From the NCBI GenBank assembly GCA_913042175.1, contig CAJWIX010000009.1:1-44298 (forward strand): a stretch of 44,298 nucleotides of DNA, written 5' to 3'. Below the pieces are notes generated by a model, which saw only the letters and a program-made list of their open reading frames with translations, did not search any database and was not told where the DNA came from. The position numbers and the translations under genes are program-made. The stretch's first letter is position 1. Every line of letters starts with the position of its first letter. Of the stretch, positions 1 to 9,274 are shown piece by piece. The DNA comes from an uncultured Flavobacteriales bacterium (GTDB lineage: Bacteria; Bacteroidota; Bacteroidia; Flavobacteriales_D; Parvicellaceae).

Positions 1-5
1 TTAGT

Positions 6-95
6 ATGCCTAGCGGTAAAAAAAGAAAAAGACATAAGATGTCTACCCACAAACGAAAAAAACGTTTGAGAAAGAATAGACACAAAAAGAAGTAA
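6..95 (+). CDS. Small highly basic AURKAIP1/COX24-domain (mS38/bS22-like) ribosomal-type protein
   Basis: ATG..TAA encodes MPSGKKRKRHKMSTHKRKKRLRKNRHKKK (29 aa); resembles the short COX24-domain proteins seen in Bacteroidota. Missing from the ORF track because it is short and at the window edge. Confidence 0.75.
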   Translation: MPSGKKRKRHKMSTHKRKKRLRKNRHKKK

Positions 96-162
96 GATAC
101 TTTTATCTTTCTTGCGCTTCTGTATTTTACAGCTGAGCATCACGATCAGATAGGAGGTTAAG

Positions 163-1707
163 GTGTCTTATGAATTAGTTATCAATTCTACACCAGATGA
201 AGTTGTTACGGCTTTGTTACATGAAAACAAACTGATAGAACTTCACAAAGAAGGTATAGACGACAGATTTAATGTTGGTGATGTTTATTTAGGAAAAGTA
301 AAAAAAATTGTTCCTAGCCTAAACGCAGCTTTTGTTGATGTAGGTTATGAAAAAGATGCTTTTCTTCATTATTTAGATTTAGGACCTCAGTTTAGGTCCA
401 TGAATAAATACGTTCAAGCATCTATCAAAGGAAAACAAACCACGCACAAACTTGGTTATAATAAAATTGAAGCAGACATTGCTAAAGATGGGAAAATTAA
501 GGATCATATCTCATCTAATCAGTTACTTGCCGTCCAAGTAACAAAGGAGCCAATTTCATCAAAAGGACCCAGGTTAAGTGCTGAAGTTACAATTCCTGGA
601 AGGTATCTAGTACTTGTCCCTTTTTCAGATAAAATATCCGTTTCTCAAAAAATTAAAGACGCTAAAGAGAGGGATCGTTTAGTTCGATTAATTAATAGCA
701 TCAAGCCGAGAAAGTTTGGAGTAATAATTAGAACTGTTGCTCAGAACAAAAAAGTAGCTGAGCTTGATCAAGATTTAAGAGATCTTGAGCAAAAATGGGC
801 TAAAATGTACGGTGAAATGAAAAGTGCCTCACCACGCAAGAAATTACTTGGTGAAATGAATAGAGCAACTACTGTTCTTCGTGATGAATTAAATAAAGAG
901 TTCAGTAGTATTCATGTCGATGATGAAAGTTTATTTACCGATTTAAAAGATTATGTCAAGACAATTGCACCCGAAAAAGAAGATATTGTCAAGTTTTATA
1001 ATGGTAAGGTTAGCTTGTTTGAGAATCGTGGTATACACAAGCAAATAAAGGCAACCTTTGGTAGAAAGGTAAATTTAAAATCAGGAGCGTATTTGATTAT
1101 TGATCATACTGAGGCAATGCATGTTATTGATGTAAATAGTGGCAACAGAAAAGCTACTAATACAGATCAAGAATTAAATGCTTTAGATACTAATTTAGAA
1201 GCTGCTGAGGAAATAGCTCGACTACTGAGGTTAAGAGATATGGGTGGTATTATAGCCATAGATTTCATTGACATGTATGATCGTGCCAATAATAAGAAAC
1301 TGGTTGAAAATTTCAAGCAGTTTATGAAAGAAGACAAAGCTAAGCACAACATTCAAGCTCCTAGCAGATTTGGTGTGGTTGAATTAACTAGACAAAGAGT
1401 AAGACCGGAAACTGAAATTAAAACTACAGAAACATGTCCAACGTGTTTTGGAAAAGGGGAAGTTCAAGCTTCCATTTTAATTATAGATGAAATTGAATCA
1501 GTTCTTAATGCTGTATTGATTGAAGGTAAGGCTAAAAGTATCAATCTAAACGTTCATCCATTTGTTGAAGCATTCCTAAAAAAAGGAATTAAAAACATTC
1601 AACGGTCCTGGTTTTTAAAACATAAAAAGTGGGTTAATATAAACCCAATTACTGATTATGGAATTTTAGAGTACCAGTTTTTAGATGAAAATGGAAAAGT
1701 CCTCTAA
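163..1707 (+). CDS. rng: Ribonuclease G / Rne-Rng family endoribonuclease
   Basis: 514 aa; S1-like N-terminus (VGDVYLGKVKKIVPSLNAAFVDVGYEKDAFLH), RNase E/G catalytic core (AMHVIDVNSG, GGIIAIDFIDM) and CPTCFGKG zinc-link. GTG start preceded by AGGAGG. Confidence 0.95.
   Translation: MSYELVINSTPDEVVTALLHENKLIELHKEGIDDRFNVGDVYLGKVKKIVPSLNAAFVDVGYEKDAFLHYLDLGPQFRSMNKYVQASIKGKQTTHKLGYNKIEADIAKDGKIKDHISSNQLLAVQVTKEPISSKGPRLSAEVTIPGRYLVLVPFSDKISVSQKIKDAKERDRLVRLINSIKPRKFGVIIRTVAQNKKVAELDQDLRDLEQKWAKMYGEMKSASPRKKLLGEMNRATTVLRDELNKEFSSIHVDDESLFTDLKDYVKTIAPEKEDIVKFYNGKVSLFENRGIHKQIKATFGRKVNLKSGAYLIIDHTEAMHVIDVNSGNRKATNTDQELNALDTNLEAAEEIARLLRLRDMGGIIAIDFIDMYDRANNKKLVENFKQFMKEDKAKHNIQAPSRFGVVELTRQRVRPETEIKTTETCPTCFGKGEVQASILIIDEIESVLNAVLIEGKAKSINLNVHPFVEAFLKKGIKNIQRSWFLKHKKWVNINPITDYGILEYQFLDENGKVL
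1624..1647 (-). terminator. Putative minus-strand terminator for thiL, inside rng
   Basis: TGGGTT-AATATA-AACCCA inverted repeat; on the minus strand followed by CTTTTTATG. Confidence 0.4.
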
Positions 1708-2735
1708 ATGTGACTCCAACCTTGCGATGTTATAGGTATAGAAGTGTCACCATGACCAATTAGGTTGTAGCCACTTTCCTTTTTTGTAATATGGCCAATA
1801 ATAGTGAGTTTGGCATTTTTTGAAATTTCTTCAAAATCTTTTTGTTTTACCGTGAACAACAATTCATAATCTTCACCTCCATTTAATGCGCAAGTAGATG
1901 GATTTAAATTAAAATCCATAGCAGTTTGATAAGTTTGTTGATCAATAGGGAGTTTTTCTTCGTAAAGTTGGCAACCTACATTGCTTTGTTTGCACAAGTG
2001 AATTATTTCAGATGCTAAACCATCAGAAATGTCTATCATACTTGTCGGTTTAATTTGGCAATCTGCTAAGAATTCAATAATATCTTTTCTAGCTTCAGGT
2101 TTTAATTGTCTTTCTAAAACGTAATTAAAATTATCTAATTCTGGTTGCATATTAGGGTTGCTTTTCCAAACTTCTTTTTCTCTCTGTAAAACAGTTAAAC
2201 CCATGTATGCTCCACCCAAATCACCAGATACTACAATTAAATCATTTTCCTCTGCACCATTCCTTTTCACCATATTATTCTCATTAATTTCTCCCAAAGC
2301 AGAAATTGAAATCACCAATCCACTTACAGATGAAGAGATGTCACCTCCAATAATATCTATTTTGTATTTTTCACATGCAAGTAAAATTCCATCATAAAAC
2401 TCATCAATTGCTTCCAATGTGTATTTACTTGAAAAACCTAAACTAACAGTTATCTGTTTAGGAGTGCCATTCATGGCATAGATGTCACTCAAGTTTACAA
2501 CCACTGCTTTGTATCCGAGGTGTTTTAGTGGAGTAAATGTCATATCAAAATGAATGCCCTCTATAAGTAAATCGGCACTTACTAATGTTTTATTATTATG
2601 ACTTATTAGTGCTGCATCATCTTTTGGACCAAGTATAGTTGATTCGTGATATTGCTTAATTTTTTTGGTGATTCGTTCAATTAACCCAAACTCTCCAAGT
2701 TCTTCAAGGGTTGTAATCTTATTTTTTGCTGACAT
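1704..2735 (-). CDS. thiL: Thiamine-monophosphate kinase
   Basis: 343 aa; LGPKDDAALI, DLLIEGIHFD, GGDISSS, DISDGLASEI and NGGEDYELLFTV motifs of ThiL. Confidence 0.93.
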   Translation of the reverse strand: MSAKNKITTLEELGEFGLIERITKKIKQYHESTILGPKDDAALISHNNKTLVSADLLIEGIHFDMTFTPLKHLGYKAVVVNLSDIYAMNGTPKQITVSLGFSSKYTLEAIDEFYDGILLACEKYKIDIIGGDISSSVSGLVISISALGEINENNMVKRNGAEENDLIVVSGDLGGAYMGLTVLQREKEVWKSNPNMQPELDNFNYVLERQLKPEARKDIIEFLADCQIKPTSMIDISDGLASEIIHLCKQSNVGCQLYEEKLPIDQQTYQTAMDFNLNPSTCALNGGEDYELLFTVKQKDFEEISKNAKLTIIGHITKKESGYNLIGHGDTSIPITSQGWSHI

Positions 2736-2846
2736 GACGGCAAATTTAATCGAATCATAAAACTCTTGCTAATGAAATTTGTTGAACATTTCAAATTAAG
2801 TAATACAGTAATCGTGTTTTCTTTTTTTTCTCTTCATTATTTGAGG

Positions 2847-2854
2847 TATATTTG
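2847..2854 (+). promoter_or_regulatory. Bacteroidota -7 element (TATATTTG) upstream of sufA
   Basis: Exact TAnnTTTG; no clear -33 TTG. Confidence 0.45.
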
Positions 2855-2886
2855 CCTTGTTTATAACAATTCTAAATAAGGGTTTG

Positions 2887-3210
2887 ATGATAAAAGTTAC
2901 AGATAATGCAAAGTCTAAGGCATTACAGCTCATGCAAGAGGATGGCAAAAGTGGCTATTTTATAAGAGTTGGAGTTAAGGGTGGAGGTTGCTCAGGTTTA
3001 ATGTACGAATTGGATTTTGATAATGTGATCAATGATAGTGATAAATCATTTGAAGACAACGGGATACAAGTAGTTGTGGATAAGAAAAGCTTCTTGTATT
3101 TAGTTGGTACAACACTTGATTTTTCAGGAGGGTTAAATGGTAAGGGTTTTGTATTTAGTAATCCCAATGCGGATAGAACCTGTGGTTGTGGTGAAAGCTT
3201 TTCTCTTTAA
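2887..3210 (+). CDS. sufA: HesB/IscA-family iron-sulfur assembly protein
   Basis: GGGCSGLMYELDF and CGCGESF cysteine motifs. The track start at 2857 lies just after a -7 promoter element; ATG at 2887 (MIKVTDNAKSKA) is preferred. Confidence 0.88.
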   Translation: MIKVTDNAKSKALQLMQEDGKSGYFIRVGVKGGGCSGLMYELDFDNVINDSDKSFEDNGIQVVVDKKSFLYLVGTTLDFSGGLNGKGFVFSNPNADRTCGCGESFSL

Positions 3211-3219
3211 TTAATCAAC

Positions 3220-4665
3220 ATGTCTTATACAGAAAAAGAGTTAAAAAAAGAATTAGAAGGCAAGTCCTATGAATTTGGGTTTGTTACTGAAATTGAATCA
3301 GAAAAGGTCCCAGTTGGCCTCAATGAAGACATCATAAAGTTAATTTCCAAAAAGAAGAATGAACCTAGTTGGCTATTAGAATATAGATTAAATGCTTTTG
3401 CTCTTTGGAAAAACATGCCTAAACCTAATTGGGCACATATTGATTATAAAGAACCTAATTATCAAGAGATTTGTTATTATGCTGCGCCAAAGCAAAAAAA
3501 GGAATTAGAAAGTTTAGATCAGGTTGATCCAGCGTTATTAAAAACAATGGAAAAATTAGGTATTTCTTTAGAAGAGCAAAAAAGGTTAACGGGTGTTGCA
3601 GTAGATTTTGTAATGGATTCAGTTTCTGTAGCTACATCTTTTAAAGACAAATTAGCTGAATTAGGAATCATCTTTTGTTCTTTTTCTGAGGCCGTTCAAG
3701 ATCATCCAGAGTTAGTTAAAAAATACATGGGTACAGTAGTCCCTTCGTCTGATAATTTTTATGCTGCATTAAACAGTGCTGTTTTCACTGATGGTTCATT
3801 TTGCTATATACCAAAAGGGGTCAAATGCCCAATGGAATTATCAACATATTTCAGAATTAATGAAGCTGGCACTGGTCAGTTTGAGCGTACTTTAGTTATT
3901 GCTGACGAATCAAGTTATGTAAGTTATTTAGAAGGTTGTACTGCTCCTCAGAGGGATGAAAATCAATTGCATGCAGCTGTTGTAGAACTAATTGCTTTGG
4001 ATCAAGCTGAAATTAAATATTCTACTGTTCAGAATTGGTACCCAGGTGATGAAAATGGCAAAGGGGGAGTATTCAATTTTGTAACTAAGAGAGGCCTTTG
4101 TGGATACAGGTCTAAAATTTCTTGGACACAAGTTGAAACTGGATCTGCGGTAACATGGAAATATCCTTCATGTATTCTTAAAGGGGACTATTCAGTTGGT
4201 GAATTTTACTCTGTCGCTTTAACAAATAATTTACAACAGGCAGATACAGGTACTAAAATGATTCATGTTGGTAGAAATACAAAATCAACAATCATTTCAA
4301 AAGGAATTTCTGCTGGAAAAAGTCAAAACAGTTATAGAGGATTGGTTAAAATTGGAAAGGGGGCAAAAAATGCAAGAAATTTTTCTCAATGTGATTCGCT
4401 GTTAATGACAGATGTATGTGGTGCTCACACTTTTCCATATATAGAGTGTGAAAATCCAACTGCCATGGTAGAACATGAAGCTACTACTTCTAAAATTGGA
4501 GAAGATCAACTTTTTTATTGCATGCAAAGAGGTATCCCAGAAGAAAAAGCCATTAGTTTAATTGTAAATGGTTATGCTAAAGAAGTATTGAATAAACTCC
4601 CTATGGAGTTTGCCGTTGAAGCTCAAAAATTATTGGAAATCAGCCTAGAAGGTTCAGTAGGATAA
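3220..4665 (+). CDS. sufB: Fe-S cluster assembly protein SufB
   Basis: 481 aa; typical SufB C-terminus ([35 protein letters not shown]). Confidence 0.96.
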   Translation: MSYTEKELKKELEGKSYEFGFVTEIESEKVPVGLNEDIIKLISKKKNEPSWLLEYRLNAFALWKNMPKPNWAHIDYKEPNYQEICYYAAPKQKKELESLDQVDPALLKTMEKLGISLEEQKRLTGVAVDFVMDSVSVATSFKDKLAELGIIFCSFSEAVQDHPELVKKYMGTVVPSSDNFYAALNSAVFTDGSFCYIPKGVKCPMELSTYFRINEAGTGQFERTLVIADESSYVSYLEGCTAPQRDENQLHAAVVELIALDQAEIKYSTVQNWYPGDENGKGGVFNFVTKRGLCGYRSKISWTQVETGSAVTWKYPSCILKGDYSVGEFYSVALTNNLQQADTGTKMIHVGRNTKSTIISKGISAGKSQNSYRGLVKIGKGAKNARNFSQCDSLLMTDVCGAHTFPYIECENPTAMVEHEATTSKIGEDQLFYCMQRGIPEEKAISLIVNGYAKEVLNKLPMEFAVEAQKLLEISLEGSVG

Positions 4666-4679
4666 ATTTAAAATCTCAA

Positions 4680-5441
4680 ATGGAAACAATTCTAAAAATA
4701 GAGAATCTACATTGCCAAGTTCAAGATCAGGAGATCTTGAAAGGCCTTAACTTAGAAATAAAAAAAGGAGAAGTTCATGCAATTATGGGGCCTAATGGTT
4801 CTGGAAAAAGTACGTTGTCCTCCGTGTTAGCCGGTAAAGAAGATTATGAAATTACTAAAGGTAAAATTATATATCAAAACGAAGATATTTCAGAGTTAAG
4901 CCCTGAAGAGAGATCATGGAATGGTATGTTTTTGGCATTTCAATATCCAGTGGAAATACCAGGAGTTAGCAATATTAACTTTTTAAGAACAGCACTAAAT
5001 GAAAAAAATAAGGCGCTAGGAAAAGATCAAATATCAGCTAAAGATTTTTTAAAAATGGTTAGTGAAAAATCTGCTTTAGTCGGATTAGACAATAAATTAA
5101 AAAATAGATCTGTTAATGAAGGTTTTTCTGGTGGTGAAAAAAAGAGGAACGAAATTTTTCAGATGGCCATGCTTGATCCTACTTTATCTATTTTGGATGA
5201 AACAGATTCTGGTTTAGATATAGATGCTTTAAAAATTGTTTCAGATGGAGTTAATACATTGAAGTCTAAAGAAAATGCAACTATTGTCATAACCCATTAC
5301 CAACGTCTGCTAGATTACATTGTCCCTGATTTTGTACACGTTTTATATGATGGAAGAATAGTTAAGTCAGGCGACAAAAACCTTGCATTAGAATTAGAAG
5401 AAAGGGGATATGATTGGTTGAAGTTAGAACCTGCCATCTAA
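4680..5441 (+). CDS. sufC: Fe-S cluster assembly ATPase SufC
   Basis: 253 aa ABC ATPase; Walker A GPNGSGKST, signature FSGGEKKRNEI, LDETDSGLD. Confidence 0.96.
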   Translation: METILKIENLHCQVQDQEILKGLNLEIKKGEVHAIMGPNGSGKSTLSSVLAGKEDYEITKGKIIYQNEDISELSPEERSWNGMFLAFQYPVEIPGVSNINFLRTALNEKNKALGKDQISAKDFLKMVSEKSALVGLDNKLKNRSVNEGFSGGEKKRNEIFQMAMLDPTLSILDETDSGLDIDALKIVSDGVNTLKSKENATIVITHYQRLLDYIVPDFVHVLYDGRIVKSGDKNLALELEERGYDWLKLEPAI

Positions 5442-5448
5442 TTATTAT

Positions 5449-6639
5449 ATGATGAGTACTTTAAACTTAAATAAGAATTCTTTTACTGTTGATACTTCAA
5501 TTTGGGAAGCAATTAATGATTGTACTTTGCCTGATAAGAAAGAAGAGGATTGGAGGTATATGAAATGGGGGAAATTAAAAAAACTTGAATTTCATGGTGA
5601 TTTTCCTATTCAAACTGAAAATTTTAGTGAGCTTAATCTTCCTAAATTAACAGGACCAGTAATTGTTATTGAAAATGGGAAATTAAATGAAAAACTATCT
5701 TCAATACCCAATCACAAAGAGCTAACTATCACTTTTGAAAATGATGATATTTCATTTCAAAAATCTTCATACTTTGATAGTTTAAATAATCTATTAGTTA
5801 GTGAATACTTAAACATAAAAGTGGGAGAAAATTATGTATTCAAAGAATGCATTAACATCGTAAATATTTTGTCTTCCTCTAATGGATTTGTGAATTCAAG
5901 AATTGCATTTAAAATAGCTAAAAACGCTAATATTTCAGTTAATCAATTTTTTATAAAATCTAATAACACTTCAAATGGTTTACTGAATCATCAAAACTTG
6001 ATTGAATTGGAAGAGCATAGTGGAATTACTATCAATAAATATCAAGATACAGATAATAACTTTCAATTTTGTAAGGATGTAATTAATCAAAAGGATGAAA
6101 GTAAATACATTTCGAATAATTTCAGTTCGTCAGGAAAAGTTATCAGAAATGATATTCAGGTTAAAGTAGAGGGAGAACATTGTCACACAGAACTTAATGG
6201 TATTTTTTCTCCTTCCAATAACGAATTTATTGATAATCATACCCTAATTGATCACATTTATCCAAATTGTAAATCTTATGAGAATTATAAAGGTTTAATA
6301 AAATCAAATGGTGTTGGCGTATTTAATGGTAAAGTAATTGTTGAACAAGATGCCCAACAAATTGAAGCATATCAGCAAAACAACAATATACTTTTAGATG
6401 AAGATGCCATAATTTATTCTAAACCTGAGTTGGAAATATATGCAGATGATGTTAAGTGTAGTCATGGATCTACCACTGGTCAATTTGACGATGAAGCACT
6501 TTTCTATTTGCGTTCAAGAGGATTAAGCAGGGCATCTGCACTTCAACATTTGACATTAGGTTTTGTTAATGAAATCATGGATACTATCAAGGATGAAAAT
6601 CATAAAGATTTCATCCTAAACAAGATTCTTGCTAATTAG
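5449..6639 (+). CDS. sufD: Fe-S cluster assembly protein SufD
   Basis: 396 aa; CSHGSTTGQFDDEALFYLRSRGLSRASA motif; follows sufBC. Confidence 0.93.
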   Translation: MMSTLNLNKNSFTVDTSIWEAINDCTLPDKKEEDWRYMKWGKLKKLEFHGDFPIQTENFSELNLPKLTGPVIVIENGKLNEKLSSIPNHKELTITFENDDISFQKSSYFDSLNNLLVSEYLNIKVGENYVFKECINIVNILSSSNGFVNSRIAFKIAKNANISVNQFFIKSNNTSNGLLNHQNLIELEEHSGITINKYQDTDNNFQFCKDVINQKDESKYISNNFSSSGKVIRNDIQVKVEGEHCHTELNGIFSPSNNEFIDNHTLIDHIYPNCKSYENYKGLIKSNGVGVFNGKVIVEQDAQQIEAYQQNNNILLDEDAIIYSKPELEIYADDVKCSHGSTTGQFDDEALFYLRSRGLSRASALQHLTLGFVNEIMDTIKDENHKDFILNKILAN

Positions 6640-6679
6640 GCTTTTTCCATTTAGGTATAAAATTTGTACCTTCAAAACA

Positions 6680-8113
6680 ATGATTAATAGGTATGTGATT
6701 TTACTTTTCATGGGTTTTTCTATTATGATTAACTCTGCGCAAGATATTGCATTGTCATTTAGTGATATGGTAAGTTCAAAAGGTCTTTCGCCCGTTAATT
6801 GTGTTGTGTCGTCTGATAAATATTTTTATATACAACAAAGAGAAAAATCTACAAAATGTGATTTAGTAATAAATATTTTCAATAATGAGCTTAAAAAAGA
6901 AGCATCATTTAGCTTAGATAATTCTAAATATGACTTCATTTCAATTAAATATTTATTTGATAAAGTTATTTTGTTTGCTAGTTATAATGAGCAAATGCAT
7001 ACGCATTTAGTCTACTCTATTTTAGATGAAAAATTGGGGTTTGGCCCTTTTAATGAAATCTTTAAAGAGCCTCAAAAATCTGGATACCCTACTAGTTTTA
7101 TTATTTCAGATAAAACATTTGAAGATCAATTACATGTAATAGCAGAACTTCCATTTGTTTCTGGAAAAAATGAAGATATTAAATTGCTGATTTTTGATAA
7201 AGATTTAAAATTAGCAAAAGAAGTCTACAATAAATTAGAAGTCAAATTTGAAACAAAAAGAGATAATAAATTAATAATCTCGCCAAATGGTAAAGTTTTT
7301 TTGATTAAAACCTACTGGGAAAAAGGGAACAATTTCAACATATATAGCCTAGGTCAAGAAGTAATAAAAGAAGAAGTAATAAAGCTAAATCGAAATAAAA
7401 TTTCAGCTTTAGATTACTTTTTTAATGCTAAAAATGAATTGGTTATTGCTGGTTTTTACTCTTCTCAGATTAGATATAATTATGAAGGGTATTTTTTATT
7501 TAAATATGATGATGATTTAACTTTAGTTCATAAGAATCAATACCACTTCAATGAGAAGATTGTCAAAACCTTTAAGTCGCCAAAGGAGATAAAAGAAAAG
7601 GGCTTTGGACTGGATAAATTTTTATTAACCAGTTTTAAGATGGATGCTAAAGGAAATCACTATTTAGTTGCGGAGCATTTAGGCAGGAAAAAGGTCAAAG
7701 AAATAAATAATTGGCACTCTATGGGAATGGTGATTATTAAGTTTAATAAAAATGGAAATTTTGTTTGGGGTTGCCCAATTGAAAGAGAGCAAGTTCATCA
7801 TAAAAGAACATTTATTGGTGGTTTTGCCTTAAGTAACTTTCAAGAGCCTCAATATTTTTACAACGAATTAGCCAACCTTAACCTCAGAAAAGGAATCCCT
7901 GTTGAATATGGAGTTAATAATTATTGTGGCACAAAACATATAACATTTGATGAGGTTGGAATTCCTACAACCAAAGATTTAACCATTTCATTTCCTGGTA
8001 GTGAAATGTTGGCCTTTCACCCAGTAGAACTTAATTCAAGCACCAATGCCAAAACAATTTTTCAGGTCATCAATGAATCTGGAGAAAAATCTTGCTTAGC
8101 TGTTATAGAATAG
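6680..8113 (+). CDS. Secreted hypothetical protein, possible beta-propeller-like
   Basis: ATG at 6680 gives signal peptide MINRYVILLFMGFSIMINSAQ; no recognised family. The track start at 6629 would overlap sufD. Confidence 0.6.
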   Translation: MINRYVILLFMGFSIMINSAQDIALSFSDMVSSKGLSPVNCVVSSDKYFYIQQREKSTKCDLVINIFNNELKKEASFSLDNSKYDFISIKYLFDKVILFASYNEQMHTHLVYSILDEKLGFGPFNEIFKEPQKSGYPTSFIISDKTFEDQLHVIAELPFVSGKNEDIKLLIFDKDLKLAKEVYNKLEVKFETKRDNKLIISPNGKVFLIKTYWEKGNNFNIYSLGQEVIKEEVIKLNRNKISALDYFFNAKNELVIAGFYSSQIRYNYEGYFLFKYDDDLTLVHKNQYHFNEKIVKTFKSPKEIKEKGFGLDKFLLTSFKMDAKGNHYLVAEHLGRKKVKEINNWHSMGMVIIKFNKNGNFVWGCPIEREQVHHKRTFIGGFALSNFQEPQYFYNELANLNLRKGIPVEYGVNNYCGTKHITFDEVGIPTTKDLTISFPGSEMLAFHPVELNSSTNAKTIFQVINESGEKSCLAVIE

Positions 8114-8114
8114 C

Positions 8115-9131
8115 TTAAATAATGTTTACTTCTCTTTCTAACTTAATTTGGAATTTTTTATCAATGTCCTCTAAAATTTTTTGAGATAAATCGAAGATGT
8201 CTTGTCCTTTGGCTCCACCATAATTTACTAACACCAAGGATTGGTTTTTATGAACTCCATAGTTGTTAAAAGTTTTCCCTTTCCATCCTGCTTTTTCAAT
8301 GAGCCATCCAGCTGCAATTTTGACTTGACTATCATCAATTTTATATGAAACGATTTCAGGAAATTCTTTTTTTAGATCAGTTAATTGACTAATGGGAATG
8401 ATAGGATTTTTAAAGAAACTTCCACTATTGCCAATTTTGTTGGGATCTGGCAATTTACTTTGTCTAATTTCAATAACAGCATCACTTACATCCTTAATGG
8501 TGGGGTTGCTAATATGCTTAGATTCTAAGGTTCTGTTTATGTCTCCATAAGATGTATTAATTGCTGGATTTTTATTTAACCTCAACGAGATATTTAAAAT
8601 AACATACTGATTCTTAAATTGATTTTTAAAAACACTTTCTCTGTATCCAAATTGACAATCTTCAGCATTAAAATGAGCTATTTTTCCAGAGTTTATTTCA
8701 AATGCTTCAAGTTTTGTAAATGTATCTTTAATCTCTACTCCATATGCGCCAATATTTTGCATTGGGGCAGTACCACAATTACCAGGAATTAAACTTAAAT
8801 TTTCAACGCCTCCCCATCCTTGATTTACGCAATAAATGACAAACTCGTGCCAATTTACACCTGCTCCAATTTTAACTTCTACAAAGTCAGAGGTTTCTTT
8901 GGTGATTTCAACACCAGTAATATTATTTTTTATGATCAATCCTTGAAAATTAGAAGTAAAAAGAATATTACTTCCTCCACCAAGAATTAATTTATTTTGA
9001 TTTTTGTAAATATCTTGTTTAGATAAATCCATTAAATCATTGACTGATTTAATTTCCACAAAATATTCAGACTGACACGCTATTCCAAAGGTGTTAAAAT
9101 CAACTAATTCTTGATTTCTTACGATTTTCAT
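8115..9131 (-). CDS. murB: UDP-N-acetylmuramate dehydrogenase
   Basis: LILGGGSNILF, NLSLIPGNCGTAPMQNIGAYGVE, YRESVFK, GNSGSFFKNP motifs. ATG at 9131 preferred over the TTG at 9140, which overlaps a -7 element. Confidence 0.95.
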   Translation of the reverse strand: MKIVRNQELVDFNTFGIACQSEYFVEIKSVNDLMDLSKQDIYKNQNKLILGGGSNILFTSNFQGLIIKNNITGVEITKETSDFVEVKIGAGVNWHEFVIYCVNQGWGGVENLSLIPGNCGTAPMQNIGAYGVEIKDTFTKLEAFEINSGKIAHFNAEDCQFGYRESVFKNQFKNQYVILNISLRLNKNPAINTSYGDINRTLESKHISNPTIKDVSDAVIEIRQSKLPDPNKIGNSGSFFKNPIIPISQLTDLKKEFPEIVSYKIDDSQVKIAAGWLIEKAGWKGKTFNNYGVHKNQSLVLVNYGGAKGQDIFDLSQKILEDIDKKFQIKLEREVNII

Positions 9132-9137
9132 GAATGA

Positions 9138-9171
9138 CAAACGTAAATATAATTTACCTTATAATTATCAA
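9138..9171 (-). promoter_or_regulatory. Putative murB promoter (TTG - 23 nt - TACGTTTG)
   Basis: Minus-strand TTG (9169-9171) and exact TAnnTTTG (9138-9145), ending 6 nt before the murB ATG. Confidence 0.45.
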
Positions 9172-9274
9172 TAAATTAGTAAACAATAATTTTTCCATTT
9201 ATTTGTTTTAAAATTAAAAGAATATCAAAACAACAATTCTTACAGTAACAAATGATCTTTCACATGATCAAAGA

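Noticed and set aside
1167-1352. Minus-strand ORF inside rng, and similar antisense track ORFs (e.g. 2955-3167, 13650-13844, 25765-26025, 31713-32021, 38863-39204)
   Set aside because: Fully antisense to well-supported coding genes, low-complexity translations, no recognisable domains.
1740-1786. Plus-strand rng terminator inside thiL (GAAGTG...CACTTTCCTTTTTTG)
   Set aside because: Stem only about 5-6 bp with a 26-nt loop; too weak to call.
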